Shown piece after piece: positions 1 through 5,448 of a stretch of 5,516 bases of DNA (position 1 is its first letter; every line of letters begins with the position of its first letter). Source of the stretch: Casp-actino8 sp032118015 (lineage in GTDB: Bacteria; Actinomycetota; Acidimicrobiia; Acidimicrobiales; Ilumatobacteraceae). Below the pieces are notes generated by a model. That model was not told where the DNA came from, made no database searches, and saw only the letters and a list, made by a program, of their open reading frames with translations. A program made the position numbers and the translations under genes. The stretch is from NCBI GenBank assembly GCA_032118015.1, contig JAULYE010000092.1, positions 1 to 5,516 of the forward strand, in the 5' to 3' direction.

Positions 1-159
1 GCCATGGGGGACAACGTCACCAACTATCAGGGTGTCGATGCCCTTCCCCCGTTCGATCTCTTCCCGTGGTTCTTTGTCGCACCGGGTGTTCTGCTCATCG
101 TTCTTGGAGCGGGGCGCGGACGTCGGTCTGTCGCGATCGTGCCGGTGGCGACGTCATGA
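1..159 (+). CDS. C-terminal fragment of an unidentified membrane-anchored protein
   Basis: An open frame runs from the first base of the window to a TGA at 157-159 and gives 52 residues; the start lies outside the window. The visible part begins AMGDNVTNYQGVD, continues through PPFDLFPWFFVAPGVLLIVLGAG, and ends in a short basic tail (RGRRS) followed by VAIVPVATS. The roughly 20-residue hydrophobic stretch after the Pro-rich PPFDLFP, followed by a Gly/Arg-rich turn, looks like a C-terminal transmembrane helix with its basic end in the cytoplasm. That would place the missing N-terminal part outside the membrane. I do not recognise the family. The GC-rich third positions and clean stop support a real gene, but with only 52 residues no function can be assigned. 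A gap of 89 bases separates it from the next gene. Confidence 0.6.
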   Translation, partial: AMGDNVTNYQGVDALPPFDLFPWFFVAPGVLLIVLGAGRGRRSVAIVPVATS

Positions 160-178
160 CCGACAGCGCACGCATCGT

Positions 179-207
179 TCGAGCCGTGACGACAGCTTCA
201 GGCTCGA
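179..207 (+). terminator. Hairpin downstream of the partial gene, possible terminator
   Basis: TCGAGCC (179-185) and GGCTCGA (201-207) form a perfect 7-bp inverted repeat around a 15-base loop, 20 bases after the stop of the upstream gene. No T-run follows, so termination strength is doubtful. It could instead be a structure in the leader of the lipoprotein gene at 249. The call rests only on position and pairing. Confidence 0.3.
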
Positions 208-237
208 CCAGATTCAGTACTCACAGTTCCAACACAC

Positions 238-244
238 AAGGGAG
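238..244 (+). promoter_or_regulatory. Ribosome binding site that fixes the lipoprotein start
   Basis: AAGGGAG lies four bases before the ATG at 249. The same frame stays open upstream to 66, but those extra 61 residues have no Shine-Dalgarno and would bury the signal peptide. This site together with the lipoprotein signal decides for the start at 249. Confidence 0.75.
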
Positions 245-248
245 AAAC

Positions 249-1022
249 ATGAAGACATCACGAACCACATGGGTCGGCGCACTCGCCGGCAGCATTGCAC
301 TGATCGCAGGACTGAGTGCGTGTGGCGGTGACGACACGACGAGCGATACAAGCGTCGCTGCCGGGGACACATCAACGGCCACCGATGCGCCGTCATCTGA
401 GACACCCGAGGCCGTCACGGAGGGCCAGCTCGTGGGTACGTTCGCGATCGACGCCGCGGTGTGCTCAGATCCTGCGTCGGTGACCGGCTCGTACTTCCGC
501 ATGGTGCAAGGCGGTGGCACGGTTGCCGATGGCCCGTTCGTCGCCAACGCCGATTCGACGTGCGCCGATCAGGGATACTCGGCTCTTGCGCCGGGTACTG
601 CGAGTCTCGTGACGGGCGCATTCCAGCCCCAGCCAGAGAACCCGTTCGACGAAGCGGGTAACGGTCTCGCCGATGCGATCATCGCCCCGGTGAAGTTCTT
701 CGGCGTCGACTTCGCTCTGTCGAGCAACGAGGTCGACCCGGCGAGTGGCGCCACTGTGACAGCGCCGAGCATCGTGCTCAACGCAGACGGCACACTCAGC
801 GGTGACCTGAATGCACTGTCAGTGGCATGGAACGGTCAGCAGTTCAACCAGGGATCACCCAAGCCCGACGGTTCACGTCCAGGTCTGACGACCGACCTCA
901 CGGGAACCTACGACGCGGCGACCGGTCGCTTCGTGATCGAGTGGGTGAGTCAGATCGTCGGTGGACCGTTCGATGGATTCTCTGGTATCTGGCATCTCGA
1001 AGGAGTCTTCACAGCCGGATGA
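249..1022 (+). CDS. Predicted secreted lipoprotein of unknown function
   Basis: The gene encodes 257 residues. The N-terminus has the three parts of a lipoprotein signal peptide: a basic start (MKTSR), a hydrophobic core (about residues 8-22) and a lipobox L-S-A-C with the acylated cysteine at position 25. This predicts export, lipidation and anchoring on the outer face of the cytoplasmic membrane. Residues 26-58 form a flexible Asp/Thr/Ser/Ala-rich linker. The folded part (about 59-257) looks beta-rich, with many Gly/Asp turns and motifs such as GSYFRMVQGGG, FFGVDFALSSNEVDP and a Trp/Gly-rich C-terminus (IVGGPFDGFSGIWHLEG). It has only two cysteines, Cys72 and Cys105, which could form a disulfide outside the cell. 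I do not recognise a named domain or catalytic motif. The start at 249 is supported by AAGGGAG and the signal peptide. It is probably a single-gene unit, since a strong hairpin follows the stop directly. Confidence 0.85.
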   Translation: MKTSRTTWVGALAGSIALIAGLSACGGDDTTSDTSVAAGDTSTATDAPSSETPEAVTEGQLVGTFAIDAAVCSDPASVTGSYFRMVQGGGTVADGPFVANADSTCADQGYSALAPGTASLVTGAFQPQPENPFDEAGNGLADAIIAPVKFFGVDFALSSNEVDPASGATVTAPSIVLNADGTLSGDLNALSVAWNGQQFNQGSPKPDGSRPGLTTDLTGTYDAATGRFVIEWVSQIVGGPFDGFSGIWHLEGVFTAG

Positions 1023-1026
1023 TCGT

Positions 1027-1065
1027 CGGGGAAGGGTCGGAGAATCCCCGTCCGGCCCTTCCCCG
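1027..1065. terminator. Strong hairpin between convergent genes, likely bidirectional terminator
   Basis: CGGGGAAGGGTCGG (1027-1040) pairs with CCGGCCCTTCCCCG (1052-1065) over 14 positions, with one G-T wobble, around an 11-base loop. It starts five bases after the lipoprotein stop and lies 60 bases past the stop of the minus-strand gene. No clear T-tract follows on either strand, so it fits the U-poor GC-rich hairpins common in actinobacteria better than a classical intrinsic terminator. Position and stem length make a shared terminator the best reading. Confidence 0.7.
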
Positions 1066-1125
1066 TCCACCCGATGTCGGCGTGGGAGATGCATCTCATG
1101 TCGAAGTCGTTCACGTCGTACCGAA

Positions 1126-1644
1126 TCATGCAATCGACCGTTCGATGAGTTCGAAATCGGCGAAGAAGTGATCGACTCGGCGCAGCGAGACTTGGGCGAC
1201 ACCGAAAGACCTTCGGGAATTGTCGTTGACAGCGAACGCCGTGAGTGCCACCCCGACGGCAGCGAAGTACGTGGGGTGGATCAGCGCCGCAGCGAGGGCG
1301 TGGCTGTGCGTTTCCTCTGTGTCGAGGAGACGTTCGATCTTGGCGAATCGCTCGCCGTCGGAGAAGTCGGTGACCGGGCGGAGGAAGTCCGGATCCGCCG
1401 TTGAAGCGTGATTGGCCAATGTCATGGCGTACTCGCCCAGCTGCTCGGAGTATGCAGCCAGCGCTTCCCATCGGGCCGTCTGGTGAAGTGAGATGTTGAT
1501 CAGACTCGATGTGGCGTCGGCGTAACTGGTGAACAACGCATCGACGACGGGTCCGCTGTCGAGGCCATCGAGAGCGATCGTGCGGGGATGGGGCAGACGA
1601 AGGTCAGCCGTTCGTTTGGACCATTTCTGTGTGAATGCGCTCAT
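1126..1644 (-). CDS. Conserved-looking hypothetical protein, 172 aa, family not recognised
   Basis: The frame reads from an ATG whose complement is at 1642-1644 to a TGA at 1126-1128, giving 172 residues starting MSAFTQKWSKRTADLRLPHP. There is no signal peptide or convincing membrane span. Much of the middle and C-terminus looks alpha-helical: about residues 31-78 (ending EYAMTLANHA), 96-122 (GERFAKIERLLDTEETHSHALAAALI) and 125-139 (Ala-rich, TYFAAVGVALTAFAV). A soluble helical-bundle protein is plausible. Codon use is GC-rich and consistent with coding on this strand. No Shine-Dalgarno precedes the ATG, but TACGGT on the minus strand (1654-1659) sits nine bases upstream and could act as a -10 box for a nearly leaderless mRNA. 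The frame stays open further upstream, but that extension would overlap the oppositely oriented gene at 1726 and was not used. It is divergent from the crotonase-like gene. I do not know its function. Confidence 0.7.
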   Translation of the reverse strand: MSAFTQKWSKRTADLRLPHPRTIALDGLDSGPVVDALFTSYADATSSLINISLHQTARWEALAAYSEQLGEYAMTLANHASTADPDFLRPVTDFSDGERFAKIERLLDTEETHSHALAAALIHPTYFAAVGVALTAFAVNDNSRRSFGVAQVSLRRVDHFFADFELIERSIA

Positions 1645-1725
1645 GGAGCCGAGACCGTAGGAAGAGGGTGGTTGGGAGATCCGTCCCGGGTTCGCTAGAG
1701 GATCCTGAAGTGCGAGAATGACCCC
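1645..1725. promoter_or_regulatory. Divergent intergenic region with weak promoter-like boxes on both strands
   Basis: These 81 bases separate the start of the minus-strand 172-aa gene from the plus-strand crotonase-like gene, so promoters for both should lie here. On the minus strand TACGGT (complement of 1654-1659) matches TANNNT at a position giving an mRNA start two or three bases before the ATG. On the plus strand GAGAAT (1714-1719) keeps four of six -10 consensus bases and would start transcription at about the GTG at 1726. Neither gene has a good Shine-Dalgarno, which agrees with leaderless starts. The -35 regions are not clear. Confidence 0.4.
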
Positions 1726-2523
1726 GTGACCGCCACGCCTGCTCGCCCTGCTGTCGTCGTCACCCGCCGTGACGCCATCGCCACGATCACGCTCGATCGG
1801 CCCGACAAACGCAACGCCTTGTCGCTCGAGGTGATGCTCGAGATCACGGCGGCGCTGCGCGACGTCGCCGTCTCCGATGCCGACGGTGTGATCATCGCCG
1901 CCAATGGACCGGTGTTCTCTGCCGGCCACAACTTCGGCGACATGGCGGGAGCAGATGAAGCCACGGCCAAGCACATCTTCACCGTGTGCACCGAGATGAT
2001 GGATCTCGTGCAGTCGATCCCTCAGCCGGTGATCGCCCGGGTGCATGCGCTCGCCACCGCGGCTGGATGTCAGCTCGTGGCATCGTGCGACCTCGCCATT
2101 GCAGCCGAATCAGCGGCGTTCGCCATTCCCGGCGGCAAAGGCGGTCTGTATTGCCACACACCACTCGTCGCTGTGGCGCGCAATATCGGGCGCAAGCGGG
2201 CGGTCGAGATGGCCATGACCGGCGACCCGATCGACGCCCGCACTGCGGCCAATTGGGGCTTGATCAACCGAGCCGTACCCGACGATCAGCTCGATGGTGC
2301 CGTGTGGGACATGATCTCGCGGGCGACCCGGGGCTCGGTATGGTCGAAGGCCTTCGGCAAACGCACGTTCTACGCCCAGATCGGGCTCGATCAGCCAGAC
2401 GCGTACGAGGTCGCGATCGATGCGATGGCTGCCGGCGTCGTCGCCCCCGACGGACAAGAAGGCATCGCCGCGTTTCTCGACAAGCGTCACCCGCATTTCA
2501 CGCAACGTCCCACGGCAGACTGA
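1726..2523 (+). CDS. Enoyl-CoA hydratase/isomerase (crotonase) superfamily protein, ECHDC3-like
   Basis: The 265-residue product has the usual length and fold signatures of the crotonase superfamily: an N-terminal ITLDRPDKRNALS block (residues 21-33), the CoA/oxyanion-hole segment FSAGHNFGDM (64-73), the AAGCQLVASCDLAIAAESAAF block (112-132), and RKRAVEMAMTGDPIDARTAANWGLINRAVP (156-185). The segment IPGGKGGLYCHTP (134-146) and the C-terminal DGQEGIAAFLDKRHPHF (242-258) resemble, from memory, the ECHDC3 branch. Aligned to rat mitochondrial crotonase, catalytic Glu144 corresponds to Gln116 and Glu164 to Gly136, so ordinary hydration of trans-2-enoyl-CoA is doubtful. Acyl-CoA binding remains likely; the reaction is unknown. 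Translation must start at GTG 1726, because TAG at 1696-1698 closes the frame upstream and there is no intervening ATG. No good Shine-Dalgarno is visible. copZ begins 22 bases after the stop, so the two genes may share a transcript. Confidence 0.9.
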   Translation: MTATPARPAVVVTRRDAIATITLDRPDKRNALSLEVMLEITAALRDVAVSDADGVIIAANGPVFSAGHNFGDMAGADEATAKHIFTVCTEMMDLVQSIPQPVIARVHALATAAGCQLVASCDLAIAAESAAFAIPGGKGGLYCHTPLVAVARNIGRKRAVEMAMTGDPIDARTAANWGLINRAVPDDQLDGAVWDMISRATRGSVWSKAFGKRTFYAQIGLDQPDAYEVAIDAMAAGVVAPDGQEGIAAFLDKRHPHFTQRPTAD

Positions 2524-2534
2524 CACTGGCTTCG

Positions 2535-2541
2535 AAGGAGG
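2535..2541 (+). promoter_or_regulatory. Near-perfect Shine-Dalgarno for copZ
   Basis: AAGGAGG lies four bases before the ATG at 2546. It fixes the start of the chaperone gene, whose frame is open further upstream inside the crotonase-like gene. It is by far the best Shine-Dalgarno in the window and predicts strong translation of the chaperone, unlike the genes on either side. Confidence 0.85.
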
Positions 2542-2545
2542 ATCC

Positions 2546-2758
2546 ATGTCCACACAGACAACATTCCTGGTTCCCGGGATGACCTGCGGTCACTGCACCC
2601 AGGCCGTCACGGACGAAGTCAGCAAGATCGCCGGCGTCACGAGTGTGAACGTCGACCTCGATTCCAAGAGTGTGGCGGTCGAATCCACCAGCCCCGTGGC
2701 ATGGGATGCGCTCGTCGCTGCAGTCGACGAAGCCGGCTTCGAAGCCGTCGCCGGGTGA
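2546..2758 (+). CDS. copZ: CopZ-type copper chaperone, single HMA domain
   Basis: The 70-residue protein is one complete heavy-metal-associated (HMA, ferredoxin-like beta-alpha-beta-beta-alpha-beta) domain and nothing else. The metal-binding loop GMTCGHC holds Cys14 and Cys17. The second strand and turn (VTSVNVDLDSKSVAVES) and second helix ending AVDEAGFEAVAG complete the fold. Members of this family bind Cu(I) in the cytosol and hand it to the CopA pump or to a copper sensor. Length, the CxxC motif and position directly before copA support this. His16 inside the loop (C-G-H-C) is common in bacterial CopZ proteins. A near-perfect Shine-Dalgarno supports the ATG at 2546. The gene lies 22 bases after the crotonase-like gene and 42 bases before copA. 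A role with another soft metal is possible but less likely given the copper-specific neighbour. Confidence 0.93.
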   Translation: MSTQTTFLVPGMTCGHCTQAVTDEVSKIAGVTSVNVDLDSKSVAVESTSPVAWDALVAAVDEAGFEAVAG

Positions 2759-2785
2759 TCTGGGCACCCCCGGCTGCCGGTTGCC
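2750..2785 (+). other. Overlapping alternative hairpins in the copZ-copA junction
   Basis: GCCGGG plus TG (2750-2757), overlapping the copZ stop, can pair with CA (2765-2766) and CCCGGC (2769-2774), with two bulged bases. Alternatively GGCA (2763-2766) and CCGG (2770-2773) can pair with CCGG (2777-2780) and TGCC (2782-2785). The two structures share bases and exclude each other. They could act as a partial terminator or processing site that lowers copA relative to copZ. In GC-rich DNA such pairings also arise by chance. Confidence 0.25.
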
Positions 2786-2793
2786 GATAGACG

Positions 2794-2803
2794 CATATAT
2801 ATG
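2794..2803. repeat. AT-rich 10-bp palindrome overlapping the copA start codon
   Basis: CATATATATG is a perfect self-complementary sequence whose last three bases are the copA ATG (2801-2803). It is an unusually AT-rich patch in GC-rich surroundings. It may keep the start codon open and accessible, act as part of a promoter or bind a regulator; the sequence alone does not decide. It does not resemble a CsoR or CueR operator. Confidence 0.35.
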
Positions 2804-5134
2804 GTGTCGCCACTGACCACCGAGGAGCCGATCGTCCTTGCTGTGACAGGCATGACCTGTGCAGCCTGCGCAGCCCGCATCGAGAAAAAACTCAACCGGA
2901 TCGACGGGATTTCGGCAACCGTCAACTACGCCACGGCCAAAGCAGCGATCCAGCGAATCCATGATCTGACGGAGTCCGACGCCACCGGATCTCAGACTGC
3001 CAGTACCGGTCCATCTCGGGTCACGACTCCGGCAGATGATGCCGATCTGACCTCGACGCTGATCGACACCATCGAAGCAATGGGGTACGGCGCTGTTGCG
3101 CCATCGAAAGATCCAACGGAGGGGCTTTCGACCGCCGAGATCGCTACCGAGGTCCATCTCGACGACATCCGACGTCGGCTGATCGTGAGCGTCATCGGTG
3201 CGCTGCCGGTGATGCTGATGTCGATGATCAGTCCGTTGCAGTTCGACGGTTGGCAATGGGTGTCGCTCGCATTGGCTCTGCCGGTTGTGACCTACGGAGC
3301 CAAGCCGTTCCACACGGCGGCGTGGCGCAACGCACAGCAACGTTCGACGACGATGGACACGCTGGTCTCACTCGGTGTCATCGTGGCGATGCTGTGGAGC
3401 ATCTGGATGTTGGTGTTCGGCGGTGCGGGTGCCATCGGCATGAAGATGGACATGACATTGTTTCCGCGCTCGGCAGATACTGAGACCAGTGTCAATCACA
3501 ATGACCACACAGACGGCATGGACATGTCGGGCGAGACGCACGCTCACGGTGAGATCTATCTCGAAGTTGCCACCACACTGACGGCGTTCATTCTCGCTGG
3601 ACGGTATTTCGAGGTGCGGTCGCGTCGGCGCGCGGGAGCTGCGTTACGCGCACTGCTCACACTCGGTGCGAAAGAAGCAACGCTGTGGCACGACGGTGTC
3701 GAGACGACGGTGCCGATCGCAGAACTCACGACAGGGTCGATTTTCGTCGTACGGCCAGGAGAAACCGTGGCCACCGATGGTGTTGTGGTCGATGGCTCGA
3801 GTGCGATCGATGCCTCGATGATCACCGGTGAAAGCTTGCCGGTGGATGTGGCAGTGGGATCGACGGTCACCGGCGGCACCTTGAACACGACAGGCCGATT
3901 GCTCGTGCGGGCCACCCGCGTCGGCCGGGACACGGTGCTGTCGCAGATGGCCCGACTCGTGGAGAAAGCCCAAGATGGCAAGGCGCCCGTGCAACGTCTC
4001 GCCGATCGGGTGAGCGGTGTGTTCGTGCCCGTGGTCATCGTGATTTCGATCGTCACGCTGGTCGTGTGGCTGCTGGTGTCGGGAGATGCCGAGCGGTCGT
4101 TCCAGGCCAGTGTCGCTGTTTTGATCATCGCCTGTCCGTGCGCGCTCGGGCTCGCAACACCGGTGGCGCTGTTGGTTGGGACCGGTCGGGCGGCGCGCGA
4201 GGGCATCATCATCAAAGGCGCCCATGTGCTCGAGGCGACACGCTCGGTGGACACGATGGTGCTCGACAAAACCGGCACGCTGACAACGGGTGCGATGACA
4301 CTCGTCGACGTGGAGTTCCTTGCTCCGGTTCGTGACCGCGGGCGAGTTCTCGAATGGACACATGCGGTCGAGTCGCGCAGTGAACATCCGCTCGCCCGGG
4401 CGATTGTCACCGGATTGACGGAGCTTGGTGTGAATTCGACAGCTGTGCAGGTGACCGGATTCGCAAACAAGCCGGGCATTGGCGTGTCGGCGACCGCAGA
4501 TGGGCATCAGGTGCGCGCCGGACGGATGGAGGGATTCGCCTTCTACATCGGCGCAACCGTGATCGACGTTGCGATCGATGGTGTGCCGACGGTGCGATTC
4601 GCCTTACGGGATCGCATCAAGCCCGAGGCCGCTGGCGTGATCGAAAAGTTGAAGCACATGGGCATTCATCCCATGGTGATGTCCGGAGACGCCCCCGAGG
4701 CCGTCGCAACGATCGCCCGTCACGTGGGGATCGACGACTATCACGCAGGTGTACTGCCGGCCGACAAGATGGACCGGGTGCTGGCGTTACAGGCGCAGGG
4801 CAAACACGTGGCGATGGTGGGTGACGGTGTCAACGATGCAGCCGCGCTCGCTGCCGCGGATCTCGGCATTGCCATGGGCACGGGCACGGATGCCGCCATG
4901 GAAGCCGGCGATCTCACGATCGTCAGCGGAGATTTATCCGTGGTGCCTCAGGCGCTCGAGTTGAGCCGGCGCACGTTGCGCACGATCAAAGGCAACTTGT
5001 TCTGGGCATTCGCCTACAACGTGGCAGCGATTCCGCTTGCTGTTGCCGGGTTGATGAATCCTGTGATTGCCGGATTGGCGATGGCGTTGAGCAGCGTGTT
5101 CGTGGTGACGAACAGCCTGCGCTTGCGCCTGTAG
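2801..5134 (+). CDS. copA: Cu(+)-exporting P1B-1-type ATPase CopA
   Basis: The 777-residue protein is a complete heavy-metal P-type ATPase that would use ATP to pump Cu(I) out of the cytosol. In order: one N-terminal HMA domain (about 10-100) with GMTCAAC (Cys20, Cys23), interrupted by a Ser/Thr/Asp-rich insert at about 55-85; helices MA (about 127-145) and MB (152-168); M1 (186-207); an external Met/His/Asp-rich loop (208-250); M2 (251-269); the actuator domain with TGES at 342-345; M3 (406-427); M4 with CPC at 445-447; the phosphorylation site DKTGT with Asp489; SEHPL in the N domain (His529, Pro530); DRIKP (604-608); GDGVND (674-679); M5 with YN (739-740); and M6 with MALSS (761-765). CPC, YN and MxxSS together are the established Cu(I) signature of subgroup P1B-1. 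ATG 2801 is the best start, since little sequence precedes the HMA domain; GTG 2804 is an alternative. No Shine-Dalgarno is visible. Chaperone gene copZ lies 42 bases upstream; no copper regulator gene is in the window. Confidence 0.96.
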   Translation: MVSPLTTEEPIVLAVTGMTCAACAARIEKKLNRIDGISATVNYATAKAAIQRIHDLTESDATGSQTASTGPSRVTTPADDADLTSTLIDTIEAMGYGAVAPSKDPTEGLSTAEIATEVHLDDIRRRLIVSVIGALPVMLMSMISPLQFDGWQWVSLALALPVVTYGAKPFHTAAWRNAQQRSTTMDTLVSLGVIVAMLWSIWMLVFGGAGAIGMKMDMTLFPRSADTETSVNHNDHTDGMDMSGETHAHGEIYLEVATTLTAFILAGRYFEVRSRRRAGAALRALLTLGAKEATLWHDGVETTVPIAELTTGSIFVVRPGETVATDGVVVDGSSAIDASMITGESLPVDVAVGSTVTGGTLNTTGRLLVRATRVGRDTVLSQMARLVEKAQDGKAPVQRLADRVSGVFVPVVIVISIVTLVVWLLVSGDAERSFQASVAVLIIACPCALGLATPVALLVGTGRAAREGIIIKGAHVLEATRSVDTMVLDKTGTLTTGAMTLVDVEFLAPVRDRGRVLEWTHAVESRSEHPLARAIVTGLTELGVNSTAVQVTGFANKPGIGVSATADGHQVRAGRMEGFAFYIGATVIDVAIDGVPTVRFALRDRIKPEAAGVIEKLKHMGIHPMVMSGDAPEAVATIARHVGIDDYHAGVLPADKMDRVLALQAQGKHVAMVGDGVNDAAALAAADLGIAMGTGTDAAMEAGDLTIVSGDLSVVPQALELSRRTLRTIKGNLFWAFAYNVAAIPLAVAGLMNPVIAGLAMALSSVFVVTNSLRLRL

Positions 5135-5158
5135 GTATCTGCAACTTCGCGAGCCTCG

Positions 5159-5177
5159 TCTCCGCATCACACGGAGA
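5159..5177 (+). terminator. Modest hairpin after copA, probable terminator
   Basis: TCTCCG (5159-5164) pairs with CGGAGA (5172-5177) around a 7-base loop, 24 bases after the copA stop, with one more possible G-T pair at the base. The following TTGTTC is only slightly T-rich. It fits the end of the copZ-copA unit before a new promoter, but the stem is short. Confidence 0.45.
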
Positions 5178-5217
5178 TTGTTCATCGCAAGTTAAAGAAA
5201 ACATTCACATAGGGTTA

Positions 5218-5246
5218 CTTTTGGCTTCTCCGATCCGGGGTAAGGT
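5218..5246 (+). promoter_or_regulatory. Candidate promoter for a leaderless transcript of the small membrane genes
   Basis: TAAGGT (5241-5246) matches the actinobacterial -10 pattern TANNNT and ends five bases before the ATG at 5252, so transcription would start at or within a base of the start codon. CTTTTG (5218-5223), 17 bases further up, is a weak -35 candidate. No Shine-Dalgarno precedes the ATG, which agrees with a leaderless mRNA. The preceding AT-rich stretch (5188-5222) is also typical of promoter DNA. Confidence 0.55.
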
Positions 5247-5251
5247 GCCCT

Positions 5252-5446
5252 ATGAAATCGATCACGATCTTGCGTATCACCACCCTTCTTGCGGCGGGTG
5301 CCAGCCTGGTGCTCAGCGTGTGGCTCTATTTTTCGAATGGATCAGAGATGGATGACCGTCTCAACGGCATCTTCGTCGGAGTCTGGGTCCCGTCGATCCT
5401 GGCCCTCGGAAACTTCCTCATTGCATCCGATACGAGAAAGAACTAA
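5252..5446 (+). CDS. Small two-helix membrane protein, function unknown
   Basis: The 64-residue protein has two predicted membrane helices, about residues 9-27 (ITTLLAAGASLVLSVWLYF) and 39-58 (GIFVGVWVPSILALGNFLIA). They are joined by a short acidic loop (NGSEMDDRLN). Basic residues at both ends (Lys2, Arg8; Arg62, Lys63) predict both termini inside the cell. There is no cleavable signal peptide, lipobox or metal-binding motif. I do not recognise a named family. The ATG at 5252 is supported by the -10 box just upstream and by the position of the first helix. A second small membrane-protein gene starts two bases after its stop, so the two are probably cotranscribed and may work together, but no partner or role can be named. 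A link to copper export is not supported beyond proximity. Confidence 0.75.
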   Translation: MKSITILRITTLLAAGASLVLSVWLYFSNGSEMDDRLNGIFVGVWVPSILALGNFLIASDTRKN

Positions 5447-5448
5447 TC

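Noticed and set aside
66..248. Upstream extension of the lipoprotein frame to an earlier ATG at 66
   Set aside because: It overlaps the real end of the upstream gene in another frame, has no ribosome binding site, and would place about 61 residues before a textbook lipoprotein signal peptide.
1645..2046. Upstream extension of the minus-strand 172-aa gene into the crotonase-like gene
   Set aside because: The extra residues lie antisense to a well-supported crotonase-family gene and are Arg/Asp/Gly/His-rich shadow sequence. The ATG at 1644 gives a sensible protein.
1986..2582. 198-residue plus-strand frame overlapping the crotonase-like gene and copZ
   Set aside because: The product is Arg-rich low-complexity sequence in an alternative frame of a clear gene.
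2759..2800. CsoR- or CueR-type copper operator between copZ and copA
   Set aside because: The C-run and GG/CC repeats lack the symmetric TACCCC/GGGGTA-like arrangement expected of CsoR and the spaced dyad of CueR sites. Simple hairpins explain the pattern.
2498..3340. 280-residue minus-strand open frame across copZ and the start of copA
   Set aside because: It runs antisense to two HMA-domain genes, and its Cys/Arg/Gly/His-rich product matches no fold.
3556..4507. Two long minus-strand open frames (307 and 287 residues) inside copA
   Set aside because: They are antisense to conserved CopA motifs, and their composition (Ser/Thr/Pro-rich in one, His/Arg-rich in the other) is typical of shadow frames in GC-rich DNA.
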